NCBI RefSeq assembly: GCF_012927105.1
Contig: NZ_JABBFV010000013.1
Location: forward strand, 1 to 64,000
Direction of reading: 5' to 3'
Source: Sphingobium psychrophilum
GTDB taxonomy: Bacteria; Pseudomonadota; Alphaproteobacteria; Sphingomonadales; Sphingomonadaceae
DNA length: 64,000 nucleotides
Positions 26,617-36,772 of this stretch are shown piece by piece. Position numbers and translations under genes: made by a program. Each line of letters starts with the position of its first letter. Position 1 is the first letter of the stretch. A model generated the notes under the pieces. That model saw nothing but the letters and a program-made list of their open reading frames with translations. It was not told where the DNA came from and ran no database searches.

Positions 26617-27111
26617 TCATTCAAGCAGAGAAAATTCCCCATAATTGCCCTGGAAGAAAAGCAGCGGGCTGCCCGGACGGTCCACTTCCAGTGCGACCAC
26701 ACGGCCGAGCACGATATCATGGTCGCCCGCTTCATGCACCGCATCGAGCGTGCAGTCGATCCAGGCGACGACATCGTCGAGGATCGGTGAGCCGTTGGCC
26801 GAGACGCGATGGGCGATGCCGGCGAACTTGTCGGGACCGGGACCGGCGATCTGACGGCACAGCGGCTTCTGGTCGCTGGCGAGGACATTGACGCAGAATT
26901 TGCCGACCGCCTGGATGCGCGGCCAACTGGTCGAGCTTTTGGCGGGGAAGAAGGCGACCAGCGGCGGATCGAGCGAGACCGAGGTGAAGGAGCCGACCAC
27001 CATCGCGGCCGGCGTCCCATCCGCCTCGACCGCGGTGACGACGCACACGCCGGTCGGATAATGGCCCAGCACCCGCCGGAAGGTCGCACTGTCGAAACTG
27101 GCCATGCTCAT
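26617..27111 (-). CDS. Flavin reductase domain protein
   Basis: This 164-residue protein of the flavin-reductase-like family (HpaC/RutF type) has FRRVLGHYPTGVCVVTA at the N-terminus, VVGSFTSVSLDPPLVAFFP with the FMN-binding stretch, and HDIVLGRV near the C-terminus. It supplies reduced FMN or FAD to a partner monooxygenase. No monooxygenase gene is adjacent, so the partner is elsewhere. The upstream region holds the short palindrome TGCAAATTGCA at 27,156-27,166, which could be an operator. Confidence 0.88.
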   Translation of the reverse strand: MSMASFDSATFRRVLGHYPTGVCVVTAVEADGTPAAMVVGSFTSVSLDPPLVAFFPAKSSTSWPRIQAVGKFCVNVLASDQKPLCRQIAGPGPDKFAGIAHRVSANGSPILDDVVAWIDCTLDAVHEAGDHDIVLGRVVALEVDRPGSPLLFFQGNYGEFSLLE

Positions 27112-27220
27112 ATCTTGCTCCCGAAAGGGTCCTTAATCTCTTCGCGTGCGCAACATGCAAATTGCAAGTGCAAAGCACACATATCCGACGGGGGGTAAAC
27201 CGCAGACGACGCCCCCCGGA

Positions 27221-29482
27221 TCAGAGCGCAACCCCGCCCGCCGCCAGCACCGCCAGGGTCAGCAGTTCGGATGCATTGGAGGACATGGTCGCGATCTGCA
27301 CCGATTTTTCCATGCCGACCAGCACCGGCCCGATCATCGACGTGCCGCCCAGTTCGCGCAGCAGCTTCGCCGAGATATTGGCCGATTGCAGCCCCGGCAT
27401 GACCAGGACGTTGGCCGGACCGGACAGGCGGCTGAACGGATAGTTTTTCATGACGGCAGGGTTGAGCGCGACGTCGGCGGTCATTTCGCCTTCATATTCG
27501 AAATCGACGTCGCGCTCATCGAGCAGCTTCACCGCGCCGCGCACATTTTCCAGAAAGGCGCCGGGCGGGTTGCCGAAATTGGAATAGGAGAGGAAGGCGA
27601 CGCGCGGATCGACCCCCATGCGGCGGGCGACCGCCACGGTGCCTTCGGCGATATCGGCCAGTTCGTTGGCGGTGGGGCGTTCGTTGACCGTCGTGTCGGC
27701 CAGGAACACGGTCTTGTCCTTGGCCACAATCACATGGATGCCGAAGGGGGTGCGGCCGACCGCCGGGTCCATCACCCGCTTCACTTCGCGCAGCGTCTGC
27801 GCATAGGGGCGGGTCATGCCGGTGATCATCGCGTCGGCCACGCCCATCTTGACCAGCAACGTGCCAAAAATGTTGCGATCGCGATTGACCATCCGCTCGC
27901 AATCGCGGCGCAGATAGCCGCGGCGCTGGAGCCGGGCGTAAAGCAGGTCGACCATGTCGGGCACCAGCGGCGAATTGACGCTGTTGTGCAGTTCGAAGCT
28001 TTCGGGATCGCGGACGCCCAGTGCTTTCAGTTTTTCCACCACGTCGCCGCGGCCGACCAGCACCGGGATGCCATAGCCGAGGTCACGGAACTGGATCGCC
28101 GCGCGCAACACCACTTCCTCCTCCGCTTCGGCGAAGACGACCCGCTTGGGATTGGCCTTGGCCACTTCATAGGCGGTGGTGAGAACGGTGGTGGTCGGGT
28201 TGAGCCGGGCCTTCAAGGACTGACGATAGGCCGCCATGTCGGGAATCGGCTTTTGCGCAACGCCGCTTTCCATCGCCGCTTGCGCGACGGCGGCGGGCAC
28301 CACCTCCATCAGGCGCGGGTCGAAGGGGGCGGGGATGATATAGTCCGGGCCGAAACTGTGCGAGCGGCCATAGGCCTTGGCCACTTCCTCCGGCACCTGT
28401 TCGCGCGCCAGATTGGCGATGGCGTGGGCGGCGGCCAGCTTCATCGCTTCGTTGATGCCGGTCGCCCGCACGTCGAGCGCGCCGCGGAAGATGAAGGGGA
28501 AGCCCAGGACATTGTTGACCTGGTTGGGGAAGTCCGACCGGCCGGTGGCGACGATCACGTCGGGACGCACGGCATGGGCGTCGGGCGGCAGGATTTCGGG
28601 ATCGGGATTGGCCATGGCGAAGATGATCGGCTTTGGCCCCATCGATTTCACCATATCCTGCGTCATCGCGCCAGCGACCGAGAGGCCCAGGAACACGTCG
28701 GCGCCCTTGACCGCTTCGGCAAGGGTGCGGGCGTCGGTGCGAACGGCATGGGCGGACTTCCACTGGTTCATGCCCTCGGTGCGGCCCTGGTAGATCACGC
28801 CCTTGCTGTCGCACATGATGACATTTTCATGGGGGACGCCCAGCGCCTTGATCAGTTCGGTGCAACTGATGGAGGCGGCGCCCGCGCCGTTCACCACCAC
28901 CTTCAAGTCCTTCATCTCGCGCCCGGTCAGCAGCGCGGCGTTGATGACGCCTGCGGCCGCGATGATTGCGGTGCCATGCTGGTCGTCATGGAACACCGGG
29001 ATGTTCATCCGCTCTTTCAGAGTCTGTTCGATGATGAAGCATTCAGGCGCCTTGATATCCTCAAGGTTGATGCCGCCGAAGGTCGGCTCCATCAGTTCGA
29101 CCGCGTCGATGAAGCGATCGACATCCTCGGTCTTCAGCTCGATATCGATGCTGTCCACGTCGGCGAAGCGCTTGAAGAGGACCGCCTTGCCCTCCATCAC
29201 CGGCTTGGACGCCAATGCGCCAAGATTGCCCAGCCCCAGGATCGCCGTGCCATTGGTGATCACCGCGACCAGATTGCCCTTGGCGGTGTAATCATAGGCC
29301 TTGGCAGGATCTTTCGCGATCGCCAGCACCGGCACCGCGACGCCGGGCGAATAAGCGAGGCTCAGGTCGCGCTGGGTCGCCATCGGTTTCGACGCGATGA
29401 TCTCGATCTTGCCGGGGCGTCCGGTCGAGTGGAAGAACAGCGCCTCGCGCTCGGAAAATTCCACATTCGATCTGTCGGACAT
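27221..29482 (-). CDS. maeB: NADP-dependent malic enzyme with phosphotransacetylase-like domain
   Basis: This 753-residue enzyme decarboxylates malate to pyruvate with NADP. The malic domain covers about residues 1-420: AYSPGVAVPV, the metal-binding FHDDQHGTA, and the nucleotide-binding NGAGAASISC. The C-terminal third (from about 440) is the phosphotransacetylase-like regulatory domain typical of MaeB, ending MEKSVQIATMSSNASELL. I chose the start at 29482 (MSDRSN). It is divergent from mutS, with 136 bp between the starts. Confidence 0.93.
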   Translation of the reverse strand: MSDRSNVEFSEREALFFHSTGRPGKIEIIASKPMATQRDLSLAYSPGVAVPVLAIAKDPAKAYDYTAKGNLVAVITNGTAILGLGNLGALASKPVMEGKAVLFKRFADVDSIDIELKTEDVDRFIDAVELMEPTFGGINLEDIKAPECFIIEQTLKERMNIPVFHDDQHGTAIIAAAGVINAALLTGREMKDLKVVVNGAGAASISCTELIKALGVPHENVIMCDSKGVIYQGRTEGMNQWKSAHAVRTDARTLAEAVKGADVFLGLSVAGAMTQDMVKSMGPKPIIFAMANPDPEILPPDAHAVRPDVIVATGRSDFPNQVNNVLGFPFIFRGALDVRATGINEAMKLAAAHAIANLAREQVPEEVAKAYGRSHSFGPDYIIPAPFDPRLMEVVPAAVAQAAMESGVAQKPIPDMAAYRQSLKARLNPTTTVLTTAYEVAKANPKRVVFAEAEEEVVLRAAIQFRDLGYGIPVLVGRGDVVEKLKALGVRDPESFELHNSVNSPLVPDMVDLLYARLQRRGYLRRDCERMVNRDRNIFGTLLVKMGVADAMITGMTRPYAQTLREVKRVMDPAVGRTPFGIHVIVAKDKTVFLADTTVNERPTANELADIAEGTVAVARRMGVDPRVAFLSYSNFGNPPGAFLENVRGAVKLLDERDVDFEYEGEMTADVALNPAVMKNYPFSRLSGPANVLVMPGLQSANISAKLLRELGGTSMIGPVLVGMEKSVQIATMSSNASELLTLAVLAAGGVAL

Positions 29483-29618
29483 CGTGGCACCCATATATTG
29501 GAACAACAGGGCGGCCCTAGCGGTATCGTTATCCTGTGGGCAAGTGCGAGAAGCGCAATTTTACTGCGTTTGGGCGAAGCGCTGGTTTCGATGGGAGGAT
29601 CACGCTATCGGCTTGGCC

Positions 29619-32264
29619 ATGGCCCTTTCGACCGATACCGCCGCGCCGACACCGATGATGGCGCAATATATGGCGCTCAAGCGCCAAGCGCAGGACTGCC
29701 TGCTCTTCTACCGGATGGGCGATTTTTTCGAACTCTTCTTCGACGACGCCAAAATGGCGGCGGCGACGCTCGACATCGCGCTCACCAGCAGGGGCGAACA
29801 TGGCGGCGCGCCAATCCCGATGTGCGGCGTGCCGGTGCATAGCGCCGAGGGCTATCTGGCGCGGCTGATCAAGGGCGGGCATCGCGTCGCCATCGCCGAA
29901 CAGACCGAGACGCCGGCGCAGGCCAAGGCGAGGGGCGGCAAGACGCTCGTGGCGCGCGCGATCGTGCGCTACGTCACCGCCGGCACGCTGACTGAGGAGA
30001 CTTTGCTCGACAGTCGACGCGACAATATGCTGGTCGCGTTGGCGCAGGTCGGCGGAGACGGAGCGGGCGAGATCGGCATCGCTGCCGCCGATATTTCCAC
30101 CGGCCGGTTCGAGACGATGACCTGTCCGATCGGCGACCTGCCCGCCGAACTGGCCCGGCTGCGGCCGAGCGAGGTGGTGATGGCTGAGGGATCGACGTTG
30201 GACGTGGCGGATTGCCACCCCTTCGACCGCGCGGCTTTTTCCAGTGCGCGGGCGGAGGATGCGTTGAAGCGCCTGTTCGGGGTCGCGACGCTGGACGGGT
30301 TCGGCCAGTTCGGTCGTGCGGAACTGGCGGCGATGGGCGGGCTGATCGCCTATCTCGACCATGCGGGCAAGGGCACCCTGCCCTTCCTCGCGCCGCCGCT
30401 GCGCAAGACCAGCGGCGGCCATGTGGCGATCGACGCAGCGACGCGCGAAAGCCTGGAGATCGTAGCGACCATGGCGGGCGCGCGGGCGGGCAGCCTGCTG
30501 GGAGCGATCGACCGGACGGTGACGGGCGCGGGCGCGCGGCTTTTGGGGCAGGATCTGTCTGCGCCGCTGATGGATATGGCCACGATCGAGGCGCGGCTGG
30601 GGCTGGTGCAGCTCTTCCATGACGATGCGACGCTGCGCGACCAACTGCGCGGCGCGCTGCGGGCGTTGCCGGACATCGGCCGGGCGCTGGGGCGCGTGGC
30701 GGTAGGGCGCGGGTCGCCGCGTGATCTGGGGCAGTTGCGTGATGGGCTGGGCGAAGCCCGGTTACTGCGCGAGCGGCTGGGGCGGATCGCCGAGCCGCCG
30801 CTGTTGCTGGTGCGGATATTACCCGCGCTGGACGGGCATGGCGCGCTGGTCGATGCCTTGGCGCGTGCGCTGGTGCCTGCGCCGCCGACCGAGACGGCGA
30901 GCGGCGGCTATATCGCCGACGGCTATGATCCGGCGCTGGATGAGCTGCGCCGCATGGCCGGCGACGGCCGCCGCGCGATCGCCGCGCTGGAGGCGAAATA
31001 TCGCGCGCAGACCGGCATTTCCGCGCTCAAGATCCGGCATAATGGCGTGCTGGGCTATCATGTCGAGGTGCCGGCGCGCGCCGCCGATACGCTGATGGCG
31101 CCCGACAGCGGCTTTACCCATCGCCAGACGCTGGCCGGCGTGGTGCGGTTCAATTCGATCGACCTGCATGAGGAAGCCGGGCGCGTGGCGCAGGCAGGCG
31201 CTCATGCGCTGGTCGCCGAAGCCGCGCATCTGGAGGAGCTGATCGCCGCGGTGCTGGACCGCAAGGCCGACATCGCCCGCGCGGCCGAGGCGCTGGCGCG
31301 GCTGGACGTCGCCGCGTCGCTGGCGGAACGGGCGGCCGAGGGCGGGTGGCAGCGTCCGCATTTCGTGGCCGAGGACGGCGCAGGTCCGTGCCTGGACATC
31401 GTCGGCGGGCGGCATCCGGTGGTGGAGGATGCGTTGCGGCGTGACGGCCAGCCCTTCGTCGCCAATGACTGCCGCTTGAGCGAGAGCGACCGGCTTTGGC
31501 TGGTCACCGGCCCGAATATGGGCGGTAAATCCACCTTCCTGCGCCAAAATGCGCTGATCGTCATATTGGCGCAGGCAGGCGGCTATGTCCCCGCGCAATC
31601 GGCGACGCTGACGTTGGTGGATCGGCTGTTCAGCCGGGTCGGCGCGTCGGATAACCTCGCCAAGGGGCGATCGACCTTCATGGTCGAGATGGTCGAGACG
31701 GCCGCAATCCTGGCGCAGGCGACGCCGCGCAGCTTCGTCATCCTGGACGAGGTTGGGCGCGGCACATCCACCTATGACGGGTTGGCGCTCGCCTGGGCGG
31801 TGGTGGAGGCGGTGCATGAGGTCAATCGCTGCCGCTGCCTGTTCGCGACCCACTATCATGAGCTGACGCGGCTGGCCGAGACGCTGCCGTCGCTGTCGCT
31901 GCATCATGTCCGGGCGCGCGAGTGGAAGGGCGACCTTGTCCTGCTGCACGAACTGAGCGACGGACCGGCCGACCGCAGCTATGGCCTGGCGGTGGCGCGG
32001 CTGGCGGGGCTGCCCCAGCCGGTGTTGAAGCGCGCCAAGGACGTGCTGGCGCGGCTGGAGGCGGGCAAGGCGAAGACCGGCGGAATTGCCGCGGGACTGG
32101 ACGACCTGCCGCTGTTCGCGGCGGTGGCGATGCAGGAGGAAGCCGCGCCCGACCCGCTGCTGGCGGCGATCGACGCGATCGACGCGGATGCGCTGTCCCC
32201 GCGTGAGGCGCTCGATCACATATATCGATTGAAACAACTGGCCGCTGAGCGGCGGCCCGACTAG
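29619..32264 (+). CDS. mutS: DNA mismatch repair protein MutS
   Basis: This 881-residue mismatch-recognition ATPase starts at ATG 29619 (MALSTDTAAPTP); the open frame extends upstream without homology. The N-terminal mismatch-binding Phe-X-Glu is seen in GDFFELFFDDA near residue 35. The connector, lever and clamp regions follow. The ABC-type ATPase has Walker A GPNMGGKST near residue 630 and Walker B FVILDEVGRGTSTYDG near 705. It is followed after 9 bp by glnD on the same strand. Confidence 0.96.
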   Translation: MALSTDTAAPTPMMAQYMALKRQAQDCLLFYRMGDFFELFFDDAKMAAATLDIALTSRGEHGGAPIPMCGVPVHSAEGYLARLIKGGHRVAIAEQTETPAQAKARGGKTLVARAIVRYVTAGTLTEETLLDSRRDNMLVALAQVGGDGAGEIGIAAADISTGRFETMTCPIGDLPAELARLRPSEVVMAEGSTLDVADCHPFDRAAFSSARAEDALKRLFGVATLDGFGQFGRAELAAMGGLIAYLDHAGKGTLPFLAPPLRKTSGGHVAIDAATRESLEIVATMAGARAGSLLGAIDRTVTGAGARLLGQDLSAPLMDMATIEARLGLVQLFHDDATLRDQLRGALRALPDIGRALGRVAVGRGSPRDLGQLRDGLGEARLLRERLGRIAEPPLLLVRILPALDGHGALVDALARALVPAPPTETASGGYIADGYDPALDELRRMAGDGRRAIAALEAKYRAQTGISALKIRHNGVLGYHVEVPARAADTLMAPDSGFTHRQTLAGVVRFNSIDLHEEAGRVAQAGAHALVAEAAHLEELIAAVLDRKADIARAAEALARLDVAASLAERAAEGGWQRPHFVAEDGAGPCLDIVGGRHPVVEDALRRDGQPFVANDCRLSESDRLWLVTGPNMGGKSTFLRQNALIVILAQAGGYVPAQSATLTLVDRLFSRVGASDNLAKGRSTFMVEMVETAAILAQATPRSFVILDEVGRGTSTYDGLALAWAVVEAVHEVNRCRCLFATHYHELTRLAETLPSLSLHHVRAREWKGDLVLLHELSDGPADRSYGLAVARLAGLPQPVLKRAKDVLARLEAGKAKTGGIAAGLDDLPLFAAVAMQEEAAPDPLLAAIDAIDADALSPREALDHIYRLKQLAAERRPD

Positions 32265-32273
32265 AGACAGCAG

Positions 32274-35036
32274 ATGGTCATGCAGTTCCCCGCGCTGGGA
32301 TCGCGCCGCGCGATTATCGACCGGCGCGCGATTTCCGACACGATCAACGCCCTGGCGATAGAGCATCGGGGCGATAGCACCCGGCTGCGCGCGGCCATCG
32401 TCAAGGAATTGAAGGCAGCGCTGGACGAAGGCCGGGCCGAAGTCGCCCGGCGGCTGGAGGCGAAGCCAACGCGCGGGCGCGAATCCGTGACCGCCTTCGC
32501 CTTCCTGATCGACCAGATTTTACGCCTGCTCTATGACGCGACGACGCATCACCTCTATCCGGCGGGCAATCGCAGCACCGGCGAGCGGATCGCGCTGATC
32601 GCGGTGGGCGGCTATGGCCGGGGCGAAATGGCGCCGCACAGCGACGTCGATATCGGCTTCATCACCCCCTGGAAGCCGACCGGATGGACCGAGCAGGTGA
32701 TCGAATCCATGCTCTATTCGCTGTGGGATCTGGGGCTGAAGGTCGGCCATAGCAGCCGGTCGATCGACGAGACGATGCGCATGGCCAAGGCCGACCTGAC
32801 GGTGCGCACGGCTTTGCTGGAGGCGCGCTATGTCTGGGGCGACAGGGCGCTGTATGAGGAAACGTCGGTCCGTTTCGACGCAGAGGTGATGCAGGGCAAC
32901 GCCCGCGCCTTCGTGACCGAGAAACTGGTCGAGCGCGACGAGCGGCACAAGCGGATGGGCGACAGCCGCTATGTCGTGGAACCCAATGTGAAGGAAGGCA
33001 AAGGGGGTCTGCGCGACCTGCACACGCTCTTCTGGATCGGCAAATATGTGAACCGGGTGCGGTCGGTGGCCGAGCTGGTCGATGTCGGCTTGCTGACGCA
33101 ACTGGAACTGCGCCAGTTCCAGAAGGCCGAGGATTTCCTGTGGGCGGTGCGATGCCACCTGCACACCATTACCGGGCGTGCCGAGGACCGGCTGACTTTC
33201 GACCTGCAACTGGAAACCGCGACGCGGATGCGCTTCACCGGGCGGGCCGGCCAGTCCGGGGTCGAACGGTTCATGCGCTATTATTTCCTCAACGCGAAGA
33301 TCGTGGGTGACCTGACCGCCGTGTTCCTGGCGCATCTGGATGATCAGATGGCGGAAAAGGGGCGGCGCTATATCCCGGCGATTTTCCGCCGGCCCAAGAA
33401 ACTGGACGGCTTCGTGCTGGAGCGCGGGCGGCTGAGCCTGCCGAGCGACGATTTTTTCCAGGCGGACCCGGTGCGGCTGCTGGAGATATTCGCCGTCGCG
33501 GACAAGCATGGGTTGCAGATCCACCCCAGCGCCATTCGCGCGGCCAGCCGGGACGCTGGGCTGATCAATGCGAAGATCCGCAAGGATCCGCGCGCCAACG
33601 CCGCCTTTCTGGAGGTGCTGACGTCCCCGCGCGACCCCGAAACGGTGCTGCGCTGGATGAACGAATCATCGGTGTTCGGGCGTTTCGTGCCCGATTTCCG
33701 CCGCGTCGTGGCGCAGATGCAATTCGACATGTATCATCATTATACGGTCGATGAGCATACCATCCGCGCCGTCGGCCTGCTGTCGCGGATAGAGAAGGGC
33801 GAGCTGCCGCAGGATCATCCGCTGGCGACCGACCTGATGGGCAAGATTTTGTCGCGGCGCGTCCTTTACGTGTCGGTGCTGCTGCACGACATCGCCAAGG
33901 GGCGTGGCGGCGACCATAGCCTGCTGGGCGCGGAAGTGGCGGAGCATCTTTGCCCGCGGCTGGGGCTGACCCCGGCGGAGACGGAGACGGTCGCCTGGCT
34001 GGTGCGCTATCATCTGCTGATGTCGGCCACCGCCTTCAAACGCGACCTGTCCGACTATAAGACGATCCTCGATTTCGTCGATGTGGTGCAGAGCCCGGAG
34101 CGGCTGCGGCTGCTTCTGTGCCTGACGGTGGTGGACATTCGCGCGGTGGGACCGGGGGTGTGGAACAGCTGGAAACGCCAGTTGCTGGGCGACCTGTATG
34201 ACAGCGCCGAAGAATTGCTGCGGCTGGGCCACAAGCAGAAGGGGCGGAGCGAGCGGGTCATCGTGAAGCAGGAAACGCTGCAACGGGCGCTGGGCATTGA
34301 TGACGCGGCCTTCGCTGCGTTCAGCAAGCGGCTACCCGAATCCTACTGGATCGCCGAGCCGGACGACATCCTGTTCCACAATGCGCAGCATATATTGGCG
34401 GCGGGCGAATCGCCGCTGTCGATAGCCGCGCAATATTATCCGCAGCGCGGCGCGACGTTGGTGACGGTCTATGCCGCGGACCATCCGGGCCTCTTTTATC
34501 GTATCGCGGGCGCCATCCATCTGGCCGGCGGCAACATCATCGACGCGCGCATCCACACGACGCGCGATGGCGTGGCGATCGACAATTTCCTGGTGCAAGA
34601 CCCGCTGGGCGGCGCGTTCCACAGCCCCGACCAGTTGCAGCGCATCCGCAACGCCATCGAAGATTCGCTGTCCAACCGCCACCGGATGATCACCAAGCTG
34701 GCGGCGCGCCCCCTGCCCCGCACCCGCGCCGAAGCGTTCCGCATCGAACCCAATGTGCTGATCGATAACAAGGCGTCGAACCGCTTTACCGTCGTGGAGG
34801 TCAATGCGCGCGACCGGCCCGCACTCCTGTTCAGCCTGGCCAATGCGCTGTTCCAGTCGAAGGTCACGGTCCACAGCGCCCATGTCGCCACCTATGGCGA
34901 GCGCGCGGTGGATACATTCTATGTCACCGACCTGTTCGGCGGGAAGATCGAGAGCAAGGCGCGGTTGCAGACGTTGGAGCGGCGCTTGCTAGAAGCAGCC
35001 GGCGGCGAAGTGGGTGAGGCGCTGGAGCGGGCGTGA
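32274..35036 (+). CDS. glnD: PII uridylyltransferase / uridylyl-removing enzyme
   Basis: This 920-residue nitrogen sensor uridylylates PII at low glutamine and removes UMP at high glutamine. The nucleotidyltransferase motif GGYGRGEMAPHSDVD is at residues 112-126. The HD domain (DEHTIRAVG and LLHDIAKGRGGDHS) covers about 490-620. Two ACT domains form the C-terminus (ADHPGLFYRIAGAIH and ARDRPALLFSLANALF). A second ATG six bases on is possible. It directly follows mutS and ends before a REP-like inverted repeat. Confidence 0.95.
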   Translation: MVMQFPALGSRRAIIDRRAISDTINALAIEHRGDSTRLRAAIVKELKAALDEGRAEVARRLEAKPTRGRESVTAFAFLIDQILRLLYDATTHHLYPAGNRSTGERIALIAVGGYGRGEMAPHSDVDIGFITPWKPTGWTEQVIESMLYSLWDLGLKVGHSSRSIDETMRMAKADLTVRTALLEARYVWGDRALYEETSVRFDAEVMQGNARAFVTEKLVERDERHKRMGDSRYVVEPNVKEGKGGLRDLHTLFWIGKYVNRVRSVAELVDVGLLTQLELRQFQKAEDFLWAVRCHLHTITGRAEDRLTFDLQLETATRMRFTGRAGQSGVERFMRYYFLNAKIVGDLTAVFLAHLDDQMAEKGRRYIPAIFRRPKKLDGFVLERGRLSLPSDDFFQADPVRLLEIFAVADKHGLQIHPSAIRAASRDAGLINAKIRKDPRANAAFLEVLTSPRDPETVLRWMNESSVFGRFVPDFRRVVAQMQFDMYHHYTVDEHTIRAVGLLSRIEKGELPQDHPLATDLMGKILSRRVLYVSVLLHDIAKGRGGDHSLLGAEVAEHLCPRLGLTPAETETVAWLVRYHLLMSATAFKRDLSDYKTILDFVDVVQSPERLRLLLCLTVVDIRAVGPGVWNSWKRQLLGDLYDSAEELLRLGHKQKGRSERVIVKQETLQRALGIDDAAFAAFSKRLPESYWIAEPDDILFHNAQHILAAGESPLSIAAQYYPQRGATLVTVYAADHPGLFYRIAGAIHLAGGNIIDARIHTTRDGVAIDNFLVQDPLGGAFHSPDQLQRIRNAIEDSLSNRHRMITKLAARPLPRTRAEAFRIEPNVLIDNKASNRFTVVEVNARDRPALLFSLANALFQSKVTVHSAHVATYGERAVDTFYVTDLFGGKIESKARLQTLERRLLEAAGGEVGEALERA

Positions 35037-35067
35037 GCGGCTCCGGCTCCAAAGGTCAGGCCTATCT

Positions 35068-35149
35068 CCGTTCGGGCTGAGCCTGTCGAAGCCCTGTTCC
35101 TCTTTGCGAGGCCGAAAAAAAGGCCCTTCGACAGGCTCAGGGCGAACGG
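35068..35149. repeat. REP-like inverted repeat after glnD
   Basis: The arms at 35,068-35,091 and 35,126-35,149 share TGAGCCTGTCGAAG and CCGTTCG, with three mismatches, around a 34-base centre. The CTTCGACAGGCTCAGGGCGAAC type of element is widespread between genes in many Sphingomonadales genomes. It lies between the convergent glnD and L,D-transpeptidase genes, where it can act as a terminator. Confidence 0.7.
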
Positions 35150-35172
35150 CTTTATATTATGTTGCCGTGGCT

Positions 35173-35676
35173 TTAGCGCACGATGTCCATCGCATCGCCC
35201 GGCGACAGCAGCGGGAGTAGGCGGAGCATATCCGCCCGATCCACCGCGACGCAGCCGGCGGTGGGGCGGCCTTCGGACAGATGGAGGAAGATGGCGCTCC
35301 CCTGCCCCGATACCGGCGGCGCGTCATTATGACCCAGGACGATTATGACGTCATAGGCATCGTCGCTGCGAATCAGGCTTTCGGCGGAAAAGGCGCGCGG
35401 CAGGCGAACCGGGCGGTTATAGGCGGGATCGGCGATATCGTCCGACCAGCCGTCCTGCGCCCGTACCCAGCGCCAGGGGAGCCTTACGCCGCTCGCCACG
35501 ACCTTGCCGGGGCGCAGCAGGACGCCGCGGATCGGCCAGAGACCCAAGGGCGTGCACCCGTCGCCTTCCTGCTTGTCGGCGGCCGGGCAGGCACCGCCGC
35601 GGCCGATGGTGCAGGGCATTTCAAGATCGCCGAAGATCAGGCGGCCCGCGCCGCAATCGACGCGGAGAATATTCAT
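35173..35676 (-). CDS. L,D-transpeptidase (YkuD) catalytic domain protein
   Basis: This 167-residue protein consists almost wholly of the YkuD domain, with the active-site pattern IFLHLSEGRPTAGCVAV near residue 140 holding the catalytic His and Cys. It lacks an obvious signal peptide and resembles the short YkuD-domain proteins common in alphaproteobacteria. Its role in peptidoglycan cross-linking or protein attachment is inferred from the fold. It follows ribA by 10 bp on the same strand and converges with glnD. Confidence 0.82.
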   Translation of the reverse strand: MNILRVDCGAGRLIFGDLEMPCTIGRGGACPAADKQEGDGCTPLGLWPIRGVLLRPGKVVASGVRLPWRWVRAQDGWSDDIADPAYNRPVRLPRAFSAESLIRSDDAYDVIIVLGHNDAPPVSGQGSAIFLHLSEGRPTAGCVAVDRADMLRLLPLLSPGDAMDIVR

Positions 35677-35686
35677 GCCTCCGGGT

Positions 35687-36772
35687 TCACAGCTGATGGC
35701 CGGTGCGGTCGCGCTTGGTGGCGAGATAGCGTTCGTTGTGCGGATTGGTCGGCAGGATGATCGGCAGGCGCTCCGTCACCGCGATCCCCGCCGATTCGAG
35801 TCCGGCGACCTTGTTCGGGTTGTTGGTGAGCAGGCGCACCGCGCCCACGCCGAGCAGGTCGAGCATCCGCGCCGCGACCGAAAAATCGCGCGCATCGATG
35901 GCAAAGCCGAGCCGGACATTGGCGTCGACCGTATCAAATCCCTGATCCTGCATCGCATAGGCGCGCAATTTGTTGACCAGGCCGATGCCGCGCCCTTCCT
36001 GGCGGAGATAGAGAAGGATGCCCCAAGGCGCGTCCGCGATCTGGTGCAACGCTTCATGCAGTTGCGGGCCGCAATCGCATTTCAGGCTGCCCAACACGTC
36101 ACCGGTCAGACATTCGCTGTGCAGGCGGACGACCGGCGGCGAGGCATCGCGCTTGCCCACCACCAGCGCGACATGTTCGCGCGGTTCGTCCGGGCTGCGG
36201 AAGGCGATGATCTCGCCGCTCTCGCTGGCCGACACCGGCAGGCGCGCGCGGGTGGCGATGGCGAGGCGGGTAGCGTCGTCATAGGCCGCGATAGAGTCGG
36301 CGCTCACTGTCGCTTCGACCGAAGTATCGCCTTCCGTCAAGAAATAGGCGGGCAGGATGCCAGCGAGGCGAGCGAGGCGCAGCGCCGCCTTGGCGGCTTG
36401 CGGCGCGGCCAGTGACCGCGCGCGAAACGGTCCCTTAAGGGGCGACGCCAGGTCGAGCACCGGGTCGGAAATGGCGGTGGCGACATCGGCGTCAATCCAA
36501 GGCGCCCGTTCGACGAGCACCGGCAGGTCGGGGTCTGCGGCGGCCAGCTGGTTGGCGAGTTTCAAGGTTTCGGCGCGTGCGGCGGAGATGAGGATATCGG
36601 CCTGGCCGTGCGGGTCGAAGTCCACCAGCGTGACCGCGTCCGCGCCCTCGATCGCCATCAGCCGGATCGCGCCGTCGGGCGCGGTCAGGCGGATCGCCCA
36701 GCCGCGGCGCAGCGCGTCGATCGCGCGCGCGGCATCGCGGCCATTGGCCCGTCCATTGCCTGTCCCCGGCAT
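35687..36772 (-). CDS. ribA: GTP cyclohydrolase II
   Basis: This 361-residue enzyme converts GTP to the first riboflavin intermediate. The C-terminal GTP cyclohydrolase II domain shows the zinc ligands [18 protein letters not shown] near residue 213 and the signature [13 protein letters not shown] near 252. The N-terminal part, of about 140 residues, is a degenerate extension seen in alphaproteobacterial RibA proteins and not a complete RibB domain. The ATG shares one base with the xth stop (TGATG), so the two genes are translationally coupled. An open frame upstream is not part of the gene. Confidence 0.9.
   Translation of the reverse strand: MPGTGNGRANGRDAARAIDALRRGWAIRLTAPDGAIRLMAIEGADAVTLVDFDPHGQADILISAARAETLKLANQLAAADPDLPVLVERAPWIDADVATAISDPVLDLASPLKGPFRARSLAAPQAAKAALRLARLAGILPAYFLTEGDTSVEATVSADSIAAYDDATRLAIATRARLPVSASESGEIIAFRSPDEPREHVALVVGKRDASPPVVRLHSECLTGDVLGSLKCDCGPQLHEALHQIADAPWGILLYLRQEGRGIGLVNKLRAYAMQDQGFDTVDANVRLGFAIDARDFSVAARMLDLLGVGAVRLLTNNPNKVAGLESAGIAVTERLPIILPTNPHNERYLATKRDRTGHQL

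Noticed and set aside
27146..29842. 898-codon open frame opposite maeB
   Set aside because: It is His/Gly/Asp-rich with no domain and lies wholly antisense to a clear malic enzyme; such frames are common in GC-rich DNA.
30819..32366. 515-codon open frame opposite mutS
   Set aside because: Antisense to the MutS ATPase domain, Arg/Gln-rich, no recognisable domain.
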